Source: Lachnospiraceae bacterium (GTDB lineage Bacteria > Bacillota > Clostridia > Lachnospirales > Lachnospiraceae). From it: 33,399 bases of DNA. The notes beneath the pieces are model-generated. The model made no database searches. It had not been told where the DNA came from and saw nothing but the letters and a program-made list of their open reading frames with translations. The stretch is from assembly GCA_028692055.1 (NCBI GenBank), contig JAQUYA010000025.1, positions 1 through 33,399 on the forward strand. The letters are read 5' to 3'. Both the position numbers and the translations under genes were made by a program. The first letter of the stretch is position 1, and each line of letters starts with the position of its first letter. This document shows positions 23,259 to 31,733 of this stretch, piece by piece.

Positions 23259-24152
23259 TTATCCTTTCACTGCACCAGCTACCATACCTTTGATAATCTG
23301 CTTACTAAATAAGAAGTAGAGAATTATAATTGGTGCCATGGTAATCAGCATCGCGGTCATCATTCTCGGATAGTTTGTAGAAAACTGTCCCGAGAAATTA
23401 GTCAATGCCAATGGGACTGTCTGATATTTAACATCATTAATCAGTACCAGGGCAAAAGAAAATTCATTCCAGCAGGCAAAGGTTTGAATAATACCAACGG
23501 TTGCCAGGATAGGTTTACAAACCGGGAGGATAATTGAAAATAATGTATTTGTAAAACTACTTCCATCAATGGCTGCTGCTTCCTCTAATTCTACCGGAAT
23601 CCCCTTCAAATAACTTTCAATCAGGAAAATACCAATAGGCAATCCAAAGGATATGTATGGAAGTAACAGAGTAAACCACTTATTATACATACCGCATTTT
23701 TGAAACACTACCACGATAGGTACTAGCAAAGAGTGAATTGGAATCAGCATTCCCAGTAAAAACATTCCATAAATAATTTTGTTTAACTTAAAATCAATTC
23801 TGGATAAAATATATCCTACAATAAAGGAAAACAATACAATAAATATAATGGAAATAATGGTGGTTCGAAAGCTTGCAAATAGGGAAGTCCAAATATGTGA
23901 ATTTGGATCGTTTGCTACATAAATGTAATTTTCAAAGGTTGGTGCCTTTGGCAGTGCAATAATATCTGCCTGAAATTCTTTTGATAGTTTCAGAGAAGAA
24001 TAAAGCATCCATATTAGTGGAAACATACAGGTTACTGAAAACACTATTAATATAAAGTTCAAAATAACTGTTAAAATTCCTTTTTTTGCTTTTTCTGCCG
24101 GAAGATTCTCTTTTACTTTCTTGCCTGCAATATCACTTGGATTAAATGCCAT
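23259..24152 (-). CDS. Carbohydrate ABC transporter permease, MalG/AraQ type (CUT1)
   Basis: An inner-membrane sugar permease of 297 aa with six predicted spans. The conserved cytoplasmic EAA loop is VELEEAAAIDGSSFTNTLFS followed by IILPVCKPILATV; it docks with the ATPase. The ATG at 24152 has GGGAGGTG upstream and overlaps the previous stop by one base (TAATG), giving tight coupling to its partner permease. It ends an operon of binding protein and two permeases. No ATPase gene is present, so it presumably uses a shared MsmK/UgpC-type ATPase encoded elsewhere. The neighbouring cellobiose phosphorylase points to cello-oligosaccharide uptake. Confidence 0.95.
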   Translation of the reverse strand: MAFNPSDIAGKKVKENLPAEKAKKGILTVILNFILIVFSVTCMFPLIWMLYSSLKLSKEFQADIIALPKAPTFENYIYVANDPNSHIWTSLFASFRTTIISIIFIVLFSFIVGYILSRIDFKLNKIIYGMFLLGMLIPIHSLLVPIVVVFQKCGMYNKWFTLLLPYISFGLPIGIFLIESYLKGIPVELEEAAAIDGSSFTNTLFSIILPVCKPILATVGIIQTFACWNEFSFALVLINDVKYQTVPLALTNFSGQFSTNYPRMMTAMLITMAPIIILYFLFSKQIIKGMVAGAVKG

Positions 24153-25078
24153 TATTCTGCACCTCCCTTATCTTTAGATATAAGTTTTGCTCCCTGTTGG
24201 CTTAAAACAATGACAAATAGACTGCAGCAGAATATGCCGATTGAAATTGCGGAGCCATAGCCCATATTATGATCTCTGAAGGAAGTCTTATATCCATATA
24301 ATGCCATAACCATCGATGAGGTACCTGGACCACCTTTGGTTAAGTTGTAAATATGATCAAATGCTTTCATATTACCTGCAATACATAGGGTTACACAGAC
24401 AAGCAGGGTGTTCTTAATCAACGGGAAGATAATATATACCGCACGTTGGAACGCGTTTGCTCCATCTAATTCCGCTACTTCAAATATTTCCTGATCTACG
24501 GAAGATATTGCAGAAAGAATAATGACCATATAATAACCGATAAACTGCCAAATCAACGGAATGGATACAATCAGCATAATATGGGAAGTCATGTCTTTCC
24601 ATACCAGCGGCTGTCCATTATTCATTACATTCATGAACCATTCGGTAGCACCTGCTTTGTCAATAAAATAATTCAAAAGACCATAACTGTAATCATAGAT
24701 AATTTTCCAGATAAAGCCAATGGCAACGGCTGAAATCGTACTTGGGAAGAAGCCAAAGGTACGATGAATTCCTTTAAATTTTACCAACCGTGAATTAATC
24801 ATCAGCACAAATACAAATGCAAAACCAATTTGTCCAATGATACATGCTACGACTAAATATATATTATGACCAAACGAACTCCAGAATACTTTATCTGTTA
24901 ATAAGTTCGCATAATTTTCGAGTCCAATAAAAGTTTTCTTTGGTCCACCTTTCCATTTGAAAAAACTAAAATAAAACGCTGCAATCAATGGAATAAATAC
25001 TGTAAACACATAGATAAGAACCGGGATAAATAAATACATAACGATTACTTTATTTTTCGGTCGGATAGCTTTTAGCAT
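24152..25078 (-). CDS. Carbohydrate ABC transporter permease, MalF/UgpA type (CUT1)
   Basis: The partner permease, 308 aa with six spans. The EAA loop is VDQEIFEVAELDGANAFQRA followed by VYIIFPLIKNTLLVC, and the segment GGPGTSSMVMALYGYKTSF near the end is typical of this subfamily. I start at the ATG at 25078 because AGGAGG is 7 bases upstream; the longer reading to 25120 lacks a site. It follows the binding-protein gene by 229 bases that hold a stable hairpin. Function and context are as for the MalG-type partner. Confidence 0.95.
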   Translation of the reverse strand: MLKAIRPKNKVIVMYLFIPVLIYVFTVFIPLIAAFYFSFFKWKGGPKKTFIGLENYANLLTDKVFWSSFGHNIYLVVACIIGQIGFAFVFVLMINSRLVKFKGIHRTFGFFPSTISAVAIGFIWKIIYDYSYGLLNYFIDKAGATEWFMNVMNNGQPLVWKDMTSHIMLIVSIPLIWQFIGYYMVIILSAISSVDQEIFEVAELDGANAFQRAVYIIFPLIKNTLLVCVTLCIAGNMKAFDHIYNLTKGGPGTSSMVMALYGYKTSFRDHNMGYGSAISIGIFCCSLFVIVLSQQGAKLISKDKGGAE

Positions 25079-25154
25079 TTTCCTGCCTCCTTGTAGTTTG
25101 TGAAATACGGGGTAATACACTTACATCCAAAATTTTTTCATATTTCTGATAAAC

Positions 25155-25193
25155 TTTCCGGAGTGCTGTTTGTAAAACAGTTCACTCCGGAAA
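25155..25193 (-). other. Stable intergenic hairpin between binding-protein and permease genes
   Basis: The minus-strand stem TTTCCGGAGTG/CACTCCGGAAA carries an inner stem CTGTTT/AAACAG. It lacks a proper U-tract (GTTTATC follows). It probably protects or partly terminates the upstream message, so that binding protein exceeds permease. A second small repeat, GAAAAGT/ACTTTTC, lies nearer the binding-protein stop (25276-25297). Confidence 0.7.
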
Positions 25194-25307
25194 ATAGTAT
25201 CTCTATGCCCGGTTACTGACTATGTCATACTGCTAACCGTGGCACTTTCCTCTTTATTTTAATTACCTCTTTATTCGAAAAGTACACACGCACTTTTCTA
25301 CTACTAA

Positions 25308-26741
25308 TTAATTTCCGTAAACAGAATCGTATTCTGCCTGTGTTTCTTCTGCAACCTCTTCCGGTGTCATCTGTCCGCTAAGCATTGCCTGAACATCCTG
25401 ATTTAATACACCAATTACAGCGCTGTCAATATAAGAATCGTAGATTTCACAACCTGGGTTTTCATTGAATGTGTAGCAGTCCTGTGTAAATTGGTCAAAT
25501 GCGGATAAATCAACATCTGCTGTTTGTGTAAGACCTGTTAAAGCAAAGTTTTCTGCTACATAATCAGCGAATGTAGGTCCTGTGATTTCATAAATCAAAT
25601 CTAAGCAAGCTGCTAATTTTTCTGGATCTTCTGCAACCTTAGGGTTGATAGCAAGGCCATATCCCATACCAATATCATGTGTTTTCTGTGAAGCGGTAGC
25701 TCCGTCTGGTTGTGGTAATACAGCAATACCTGTTTTAGCAATTAATTCTGGATCTGCATTTGTGTATACATATGTTGCATCCCAGTTACCACAGATTACA
25801 GATGCTGCCTGACCTGATACATAGTAGTCATTACCTGTCTGCTGTGAAGCGGAGTTGAAATCTGGGTTAAATAAACCTGAAGCAAAAATGTCTTTTGTAG
25901 CTGTAAGAGCATTTACGAAAGCTTCATCTGTAAATTTAGAACCTGTGTTCTCAATTAATGAATAGGTCCAGTCAGCACCTGTGAATCTGTCGCCTAATGT
26001 AGATAAGAAACAGGAATTTGCCTGCCATGCATCACCATTTGCAAATCCCATTACATAATCAACACCTTGTGCTTTGATTTTGTCCTGTGCTGCAATTAAT
26101 TCTGCCCATGTTTCAGGGAATTCATCAAAACCTGCTGCTTTAAAGATTTCTTTGTTATAGAGAACCTGGCAGCAAGTGCCTGCTGTCAAAGCTGGAACTG
26201 CATATTGTTTGTCATCTGCTGTAAAAGCGTAGAAGTAAGATTGTGTATATTTGTCATAGTATGGTGAATTTTTGATTGCATCTGTCAAGTCAAGGATAAG
26301 TCCCTGATCTGCCCAGTTGGCGGTATTCATACCTTGAAGCATGAATACATCTGGAAGAGAATCAGATGCTGCCAAAGTAGCAATTTTGTCTTTATAATCG
26401 TTATTGGATAATACATTTTGTGTTAATGTGATGTCTGGATGAGCTGCTTCCCATTCGCCAATTGCATAGCGGAATGCGGTAGCACCACCATTTTTACTGT
26501 TTTCTTCTTCTGCAGTTGAATAATGCATGATTTCGATATCACCTTTATAGGTAACTTCGCTTGACGCTGTTGTAGCTGCTGCATCGGTTGTTGCTTCGTC
26601 GGTAGCTGCTGCTTCTGTTGTAGCTGTTTCTTCTGCTGCTGGAGCTGATTCTGTTTCTGTTGTTGCTGTACTTCCACATCCAACTAACATTGTGGATACC
26701 ATTGCAACGGATAACAATGCGCTTAATAATTTCTTTTTCAC
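25308..26741 (-). CDS. Sugar-binding lipoprotein of the ABC transporter
   Basis: An extracellular solute-binding lipoprotein of 477 aa. The signal peptide ends in the lipobox LVGC, with the lipidated cysteine at residue 22. A low-complexity Ala/Thr/Glu linker (residues about 24-62) spaces the mature domain from the membrane. The rest has the family-1 pattern: LPDVFMLQG, DLTDAIKNSPYYDKYTQ, YAVPAL, VLYNKEIFKAAGF and PETWAELI. The start is the GTG at 26741 with GGAGG 8 bases upstream. It follows the LacI-type gene and precedes two permeases. The ligand is most likely a cello-oligosaccharide, from the adjacent phosphorylase; that is inference. Confidence 0.95.
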   Translation of the reverse strand: MKKKLLSALLSVAMVSTMLVGCGSTATTETESAPAAEETATTEAAATDEATTDAAATTASSEVTYKGDIEIMHYSTAEEENSKNGGATAFRYAIGEWEAAHPDITLTQNVLSNNDYKDKIATLAASDSLPDVFMLQGMNTANWADQGLILDLTDAIKNSPYYDKYTQSYFYAFTADDKQYAVPALTAGTCCQVLYNKEIFKAAGFDEFPETWAELIAAQDKIKAQGVDYVMGFANGDAWQANSCFLSTLGDRFTGADWTYSLIENTGSKFTDEAFVNALTATKDIFASGLFNPDFNSASQQTGNDYYVSGQAASVICGNWDATYVYTNADPELIAKTGIAVLPQPDGATASQKTHDIGMGYGLAINPKVAEDPEKLAACLDLIYEITGPTFADYVAENFALTGLTQTADVDLSAFDQFTQDCYTFNENPGCEIYDSYIDSAVIGVLNQDVQAMLSGQMTPEEVAEETQAEYDSVYGN

Positions 26742-26827
26742 TTTTACTTCCTCCTATAAAATGTAAGTGTTTGGTTAATACGTTTCTGCATTTATTTTTA
26801 TATTGTCTCTTCAACAATAAAAATGCC

Positions 26828-27838
26828 TTAAATACTCCTTACTGATTTGCCTTCGACAAGCGTTCCTTCTATAGTAATAGGCTGAACAATTGTGCTTTTT
26901 GGTTTTTCAATTAAACTAATTAATTTTTCTGCTGCTGTTTTTCCCATTGTTTTTGTATCCTGTTTTATGGTTGTAAGCTTTGGTTCCAATAAATTTGCTA
27001 TATTGATTCCATCGTAGCCTGCAATCGATACATCTTCGGGAATATGCAATTCTTTTAGTTTAATCACATTCATACCGCCCAAAGCCGAAAAATCATCCGC
27101 ATATAAAATGCAAGTCGGGGGATTTTTTAATGCTAAAAGTTCCTCTGTTTTTATGCCTGCCTGAACCGTGTCACGATAAGCTACTTCCTTCATGTATTCT
27201 TCCGGTATCGTCAACCCCAATTCTTCTGTTGTCTTGTAGAAACTTGCTAAACGACTTTTCGTAACTGCCGAATCAGCACCATGGATATATGCAATTTTTC
27301 TGTGACCCTGATCATATACATATTGAACCAGATCCCTCATTCCCTTTACATTGTCTGACATAATTGCAATTCTGTTGTTAAATAAATGGTCGATTGTCAC
27401 CACTGGCAATTTGCTTTCAATCAGTTCCACTACTTCTGGGTCGTAGAAATCTACACAGGCTATTACTACTCCATCAAGACCACGATACATGCTATGTTCC
27501 AAATAAGACATTTTGTTTTTTCTTTTCTTATTACAGTTAAGGAATGTAATGTCATATCCCTGTTCCTCTGCTGTAACCTTAAAACTGTCTAATACATTTG
27601 CAAAATAATCATGTGTCAAACCGCTGTTGGATTCATCTGCAAATAATACTCCCAAATTAAATGTACGGTTTGTTTTTAATGCTCTGGCAGAAGAATTTGG
27701 AAAGTATCCCATTTCCTTTGCTACCTTTTTAATATGTAATCTTGTATCCTCTCCTATGTCGGTATGATCGTTCAGTGCTTTACTTATCGTTGCTACTGAT
27801 ACTCCGCATCTGACCGATATGTCTTTCATTGATACCAT
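26828..27838 (-). CDS. LacI-family regulator of the cello-oligosaccharide locus
   Basis: A DNA-binding regulator of 336 aa. The HTH (VSMKDISVRCGVSVATISKAL) and hinge (NSSARALKTNRTFNLGVLF) are at the N-terminus, followed by the two-lobed sugar-sensing domain, with DDFSALGGMNVIKL and VSIAGYDGINIANLLEPKLT as typical late blocks. The ATG at 27838 has AAGGAG upstream. It is divergent from the cellobiose phosphorylase gene and directly upstream of the ABC genes, so it very likely controls both. The sequence ACTTAATCGTTTTC lies at its own predicted transcription start and again in the phosphorylase leader, which supports autoregulation and joint control. Confidence 0.94.
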   Translation of the reverse strand: MVSMKDISVRCGVSVATISKALNDHTDIGEDTRLHIKKVAKEMGYFPNSSARALKTNRTFNLGVLFADESNSGLTHDYFANVLDSFKVTAEEQGYDITFLNCNKKRKNKMSYLEHSMYRGLDGVVIACVDFYDPEVVELIESKLPVVTIDHLFNNRIAIMSDNVKGMRDLVQYVYDQGHRKIAYIHGADSAVTKSRLASFYKTTEELGLTIPEEYMKEVAYRDTVQAGIKTEELLALKNPPTCILYADDFSALGGMNVIKLKELHIPEDVSIAGYDGINIANLLEPKLTTIKQDTKTMGKTAAEKLISLIEKPKSTIVQPITIEGTLVEGKSVRSI

Positions 27839-27928
27839 GTCTTCTCCTTCCCAAAGTCCGAAGTAGCTATTCTGTAAATGGCTTCTTTATCTTCTGCCCC
27901 ATATACCTTCAAACATTGGTGCTAAATC

Positions 27929-27942
27929 ACTTAATCGTTTTC
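27929..27942. promoter_or_regulatory. LacI-type operator copy 1
   Basis: ACTTAATCGTTTTC contains AATCGTTT, which fits the LacI-family core AANCGNTT. It begins 9 bases downstream of the regulator's -10 box, at the start of transcription. The same 14 bases recur exactly at 28258-28271. Confidence 0.65.
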
Positions 27943-27950
27943 GTATTTTT

Positions 27951-27979
27951 AGTATATTACACTTCCTATAATTTTTCAA
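27951..27979 (-). promoter_or_regulatory. Promoter of the LacI-type gene
   Basis: Minus-strand TTGAAA (27974-27979), 17-base spacer and TATACT (27951-27956). Confidence 0.7.
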
Positions 27980-28121
27980 TATATTTTCTATATTTTTTGT
28001 GTATAATTTACATTTTTGTATATTTTACACAGTTTTCACATCTATTTTTTCATACTTTTGACGATAACATAAGTAATAATTATAATTATTACTTTATTTT
28101 AGTCTTTTTAAAGCTTACCTT

Positions 28122-28135
28122 TTCAAACGTTTACA
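28122..28135. promoter_or_regulatory. Possible catabolite (cre) or LacI-type site
   Basis: TTCAAACGTTTACA matches 12 of 14 positions of TGWAANCGNTNWCA and contains the perfect core AAACGTTT. It lies about 65 bases before the -35 box of the phosphorylase promoter. Confidence 0.5.
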
Positions 28136-28199
28136 TGTTTTATAATTTTTATTTTCGTAGTTTTTTAAAAAATGATTTTTTCAAAAAGATTGTTTTATG

Positions 28200-28228
28200 T
28201 TGATTTTTAGGTACTTCTTATGTATAAT
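28200..28228 (+). promoter_or_regulatory. Promoter of the cellobiose phosphorylase gene
   Basis: TTGATT (28200-28205), 17-base spacer and TATAAT (28223-28228). Transcription would start near 28235 with a leader of about 115 bases. Confidence 0.75.
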
Positions 28229-28235
28229 CATAGCA

Positions 28236-28285
28236 AGAAGCGAATTTTCGTCTTTTTACTTAATCGTTTTCTAAATTTCGCTTCT
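28236..28285 (+). promoter_or_regulatory. Leader hairpin (possible attenuator) with operator copy 2 in its loop
   Basis: AGAAGCGAA pairs with TTCGCTTCT and is followed by ATTTTTAT, like an intrinsic terminator. The loop holds ACTTAATCGTTTTC (28258-28271), identical to the operator at 27929-27942. It may be a roadblock operator, an attenuator, or both. Confidence 0.55.
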
Positions 28286-28348
28286 ATTTTTATATTTATT
28301 TTAATTTGTCTTTATTAACTATTTCTATTTTATTTAAGGAGAAAACAT

Positions 28349-30784
28349 ATGAAATTTGGATTTTTTGATGATGTAAATCAGGAATATGTTATCACAACTC
28401 CTAAAACTCCATTACCATGGATTAACTATTTAGGATGCAATGATTTCTTTTCTTTGATTTCTAATACCTGCGGAGGCTATACCTTCTATAAAGATGCTAA
28501 ATTATTAAGACTAACACGTTACCGCTATAACAATGTTCCTTTCGATAACAATGGCAAATACTTCTATATTAAAGAGGGGGATACAATTTGGAACCCTGGC
28601 TGGCAGCCGGTTCGTACTGAATTAGATTCTTACGAATGTCGTCACGGTATTGGCTATAGCCGCTTTACTTCGAGTAAAAATGATTTACAGGCTTCCGTCT
28701 TAACCTTTGTCCCTATGGATGACACCTGTGAAGTAAGCCAGATAAAACTAGCAAACAGCTCTGCCAGTACCAAAACCATTTCACTATTTTCTTATGTCGA
28801 GTGGTGTCTTTGGAATGCAGATGATGACATGAAAAACTTCCAGAGAAACTTAAGTACCGGAGAAGTTGAAGTAATTGGCTCTACTATTTACCACAAGACA
28901 GAATACCGTGAACGTCGTAATCATTATGCTGTCTACTCCGTAAATGCAGAGGTAGATGGCTTTGATACCAGCCGCGATGCTTTTCTCGGTGCTTATAATG
29001 GTCCTGATTCGCCAGATGTTGTTAAAAACGGAAGTGCTACAAATTCCATGGCAAGTGGCTGGTCCCCTATCGCTTCCCATCAGATTAACATTACATTAGA
29101 GCCTGGTGAAACCAAATCCTTTGTATTTGTACTCGGTTATGTAGAGAATCCAGAGGAAGAAAAATGGGAATCCTATGGTATTATTAATAAAATTCCCGCA
29201 GTAAAAATGTTAACAAAATATCAATCTGATGCAGATGTAGAAAAAGCATTTACTGCTCTGCAGGATTACTGGAAAAACTTATTGGCAAAATATAGTGTCG
29301 CTACGAGCGATTCCAACGTAAACCGTATGGTTAATATCTGGAATCAGTATCAGTGCATGGTTACCTTTAATATGTCACGTTCTGCTTCCTATTACGAATC
29401 TGGTATCGGCCGTGGAATGGGCTTCCGTGATTCCTGCCAGGATTTACTTGGATTTGTACACCTCATCCCAGACCGTGCAAGAGAAAGAATCATTGATATT
29501 GCCTCTACTCAGTTTGAAGATGGCAGCGCTTATCACCAGTATCAGCCGCTTACCAAAAAAGGAAATTCCGATATCGGAAGTGGATTTAATGATGACCCAT
29601 TATGGCTCATCGCCGGCACTTCTGCCTATATCAAGGAAACTGGTGATATGTCCATCCTGGATGAAATCGTACCCTTTAATAATGATATGACTGTCGCAAA
29701 ACCTTTAATGGAACACCTGAAACGTTCCTTTGATTACATTGCAAATCACAAAGGTCCACATATGCTGCCCCTCATTGGCCGTGCGGATTGGAACGACTGT
29801 CTGAATCTGAACTGTTTTTCCAAACATCCAGGCGAATCCTTCCAGACCTTTGGTCCCAGCGAAGGTTCTGTTGCCGAATCCATCTTTATCGGCGGAATGT
29901 TTGTAAAATACGGCAAAGAGTATGCGGAGCTTTGCGAATTAACAGGTGATAAAGCTGAAGCCAACCGTGTTCTGGCAGAAGTTGATGATATGAACAAGGC
30001 TATTACCAGCGATGGCTGGGACGGTGACTGGTTTGTACGTGCCTATGATGCACATGGCAATAAGGTAGGATCCAAAGAATGCCGGGAAGGTCAAATCTTT
30101 ATTGAGCCACAAGGCTTCTGTGTACTTGCTGGTGTCGGTGTAGAAAATGGTCTTGCCAAAAAAGCATTGGATTCTGTCAAAGAAAAATTAGATACAAAGT
30201 ATGGTATTATGATTCTGCAGCCTGCTTATACCGAGTACCATCTGGAACTTGGTGAAGTGTCTTCTTATCCACCAGGATATAAAGAAAATGCCGGTATCTT
30301 CTGTCATAACAATCCCTGGGTATCCATTGCCGAAACCGTTATTGGCCGCGGTGACCGTGCCTTTGAAATTTACAAAAAGACTTGTCCTTCCTATTTAGAG
30401 GGTATAAGCGAAATTCACCGTACAGAGCCTTATGTATATGCGCAGATGGTAGCCGGACGTGATGCCAAATTCCACGGTGAAGCAAAGAATAGCTGGTTAA
30501 CCGGCACTGCTGCCTGGACTTTTGTCAATATTTCACAATACATTCTCGGTGTACAGCCAACGCATAAGGGACTCAGCATTAATCCTTGTGTACCAAGTGC
30601 ATTTGGTGACTTTACTCTTACCAGAAAGTTCCGTGAAGGTACTTATCATATAAATGTAAAAAATCCAAAGAATGTTGAAAAAGGAGTTGCAAGCCTAACC
30701 GTCGATGGCAAAACAATTAGTGGCTGCATAATTCCTTATGAAAAAGGGAAAACCACCTATCACGTGGAAATCATTATGGGGTAA
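28349..30784 (+). CDS. Cellobiose phosphorylase (GH94)
   Basis: Splits cellobiose with phosphate into glucose and alpha-glucose 1-phosphate in the cytosol. The 811 aa, the start [20 protein letters not shown], the [14 protein letters not shown] block and LTRYRYNN are characteristic of true cellobiose phosphorylases. Cellodextrin enzymes are longer. The general-acid aspartate lies in [10 protein letters not shown] (D480/D483), and [16 protein letters not shown] is the conserved sugar-site block. There is no signal peptide. The ATG has AAGGAG 7-8 bases upstream. It is divergent from the LacI-type gene and ABC operon and presumably metabolises what they import. Chitobiose phosphorylase is the nearest alternative but fits less well. 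Confidence 0.94.
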   Translation: MKFGFFDDVNQEYVITTPKTPLPWINYLGCNDFFSLISNTCGGYTFYKDAKLLRLTRYRYNNVPFDNNGKYFYIKEGDTIWNPGWQPVRTELDSYECRHGIGYSRFTSSKNDLQASVLTFVPMDDTCEVSQIKLANSSASTKTISLFSYVEWCLWNADDDMKNFQRNLSTGEVEVIGSTIYHKTEYRERRNHYAVYSVNAEVDGFDTSRDAFLGAYNGPDSPDVVKNGSATNSMASGWSPIASHQINITLEPGETKSFVFVLGYVENPEEEKWESYGIINKIPAVKMLTKYQSDADVEKAFTALQDYWKNLLAKYSVATSDSNVNRMVNIWNQYQCMVTFNMSRSASYYESGIGRGMGFRDSCQDLLGFVHLIPDRARERIIDIASTQFEDGSAYHQYQPLTKKGNSDIGSGFNDDPLWLIAGTSAYIKETGDMSILDEIVPFNNDMTVAKPLMEHLKRSFDYIANHKGPHMLPLIGRADWNDCLNLNCFSKHPGESFQTFGPSEGSVAESIFIGGMFVKYGKEYAELCELTGDKAEANRVLAEVDDMNKAITSDGWDGDWFVRAYDAHGNKVGSKECREGQIFIEPQGFCVLAGVGVENGLAKKALDSVKEKLDTKYGIMILQPAYTEYHLELGEVSSYPPGYKENAGIFCHNNPWVSIAETVIGRGDRAFEIYKKTCPSYLEGISEIHRTEPYVYAQMVAGRDAKFHGEAKNSWLTGTAAWTFVNISQYILGVQPTHKGLSINPCVPSAFGDFTLTRKFREGTYHINVKNPKNVEKGVASLTVDGKTISGCIIPYEKGKTTYHVEIIMG

Positions 30785-30857
30785 TATGGTAATAATTTAT
30801 TTGCTTCTGTATAGTTATTAATAGGTTATTAATATGCGTGAATTCCCTCTAATTAGC

Positions 30858-30887
30858 TTGAAATCGGATACGCTTACAGTATATAAT
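30858..30887 (+). promoter_or_regulatory. Promoter of the secreted-protein gene
   Basis: TTGAAA (30858-30863), 18-base spacer and TATAAT (30882-30887). No terminator is evident between the phosphorylase stop and this promoter. Confidence 0.7.
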
Positions 30888-30934
30888 GATAGTATGTACT
30901 TTAGAAAAGAAAAGGAAAATTAGGAGGATATCAA

Positions 30935-31651
30935 ATGAAGCAGTATGTACAAAAGTTTTTTACATTATTTACACTATCCCTTATTTTGTCACTTGGTTTT
31001 GCCATGTCTGTATGCGCAGAAGGCGACTATGCAATCGCAGGTTACGTTGAGGAAACTAAAACAATTGATGTAGGTGTACCGGTTACCGCTGTACAGGGTT
31101 ATTCCGGGATGACTTTTTCCGGCACTACCGTAACTGTTGTTGTTCCATCTGGATATCAGGACCAATTAAATACTCTGGAATCCTATTATTATTATAACAA
31201 CAATACGCAAAGAGGAACCATTTATATCACAGTGCAAAAGCGTACCGATGCAGATGCCATGCATCAGGAATACGATACAGAAGTTTTCACTGAAATAAAC
31301 CGTAAATATCAGGAAGCTCTAACCAAAGAATATCCTGCCGGTTACAATTTTATTACGATGGCATCCGGTGAAAAAGCTTCCATCCTGATGAATGATGACC
31401 ACCTGACCGCAAGAGTTTGCCACAAGGGAAATACCATTGCTTCTATTAAAGTGGTAGGACCTGACGGTATTGAACGAAAAATGTATGTATTAGATACCCA
31501 TTATGAAAACAAGGTGCCTTATATCGGGATGTATGTAAACCACGATGACGGTCAGCCTTTGACCATTCAAATCAGCGATACCGACAAAGCTACTCTGATT
31601 GAAAATGGTATCACTGGACTCTACCTGAATAAACAGATTGTTAAATTTTAG
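30935..31651 (+). CDS. Secreted protein of unknown function (238 aa)
   Basis: I do not recognise the family. A signal peptide (MKQYVQKFFTLFTLSLILSL, ending SVCA, cleavage after about residue 28) is followed by a mature protein of 210 residues that looks beta-rich. It contains a Tyr/Asn patch (YYYYNNN, about residues 84-90) and repeated valine-rich strands (TVTVVVPSGY, TIYITVQKR). There is one Cys in the mature part and no anchor motif. AGGAGG lies 7 bases before the ATG. It has its own promoter and a very strong terminator. Position downstream of the cellobiose gene does not by itself imply a role in sugar use. Confidence 0.8.
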   Translation: MKQYVQKFFTLFTLSLILSLGFAMSVCAEGDYAIAGYVEETKTIDVGVPVTAVQGYSGMTFSGTTVTVVVPSGYQDQLNTLESYYYYNNNTQRGTIYITVQKRTDADAMHQEYDTEVFTEINRKYQEALTKEYPAGYNFITMASGEKASILMNDDHLTARVCHKGNTIASIKVVGPDGIERKMYVLDTHYENKVPYIGMYVNHDDGQPLTIQISDTDKATLIENGITGLYLNKQIVKF

Positions 31652-31663
31652 TATCCTTACAAC

Positions 31664-31717
31664 AAAATGCATCTCCAGACAACAACCCTGCTTGGTTGCC
31701 TCTGGAGATGCATTTTT
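31664..31717. terminator. Strong bidirectional terminator
   Basis: AAAATGCATCTCCAGA pairs with TCTGGAGATGCATTTT over a loop with its own CAAC/GTTG stem, followed by T's on the plus strand and A/T on the other. It separates the convergent secreted-protein and cardiolipin synthase genes. Confidence 0.93.
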
Positions 31718-31733
31718 ATTTGTATATATTTCT

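Larger units (their letters stand above)
27839..28348. other. Divergent regulatory region between LacI-type and cellobiose phosphorylase genes
   Basis: This A/T-rich stretch of 510 bases has no gene. It holds a minus promoter and operator for the regulator near 27929-27979, a cre-like site at 28122-28135, a plus promoter at 28200-28228, and a hairpin with a second operator copy in its loop at 28236-28285. The T-rich readings across it have no ribosome sites. Confidence 0.75.

Noticed and set aside
26423..26683. Gln-rich 86-codon frame inside the binding-lipoprotein gene
   Set aside because: It is the shifted frame of the Ala/Thr/Glu linker codons of the lipoprotein.
27829..28203. 124-codon Phe/Tyr-rich frame in the divergent intergenic region
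   Set aside because: It is T-rich sequence with no ribosome site, and it overlaps the regulator's promoter and operator.
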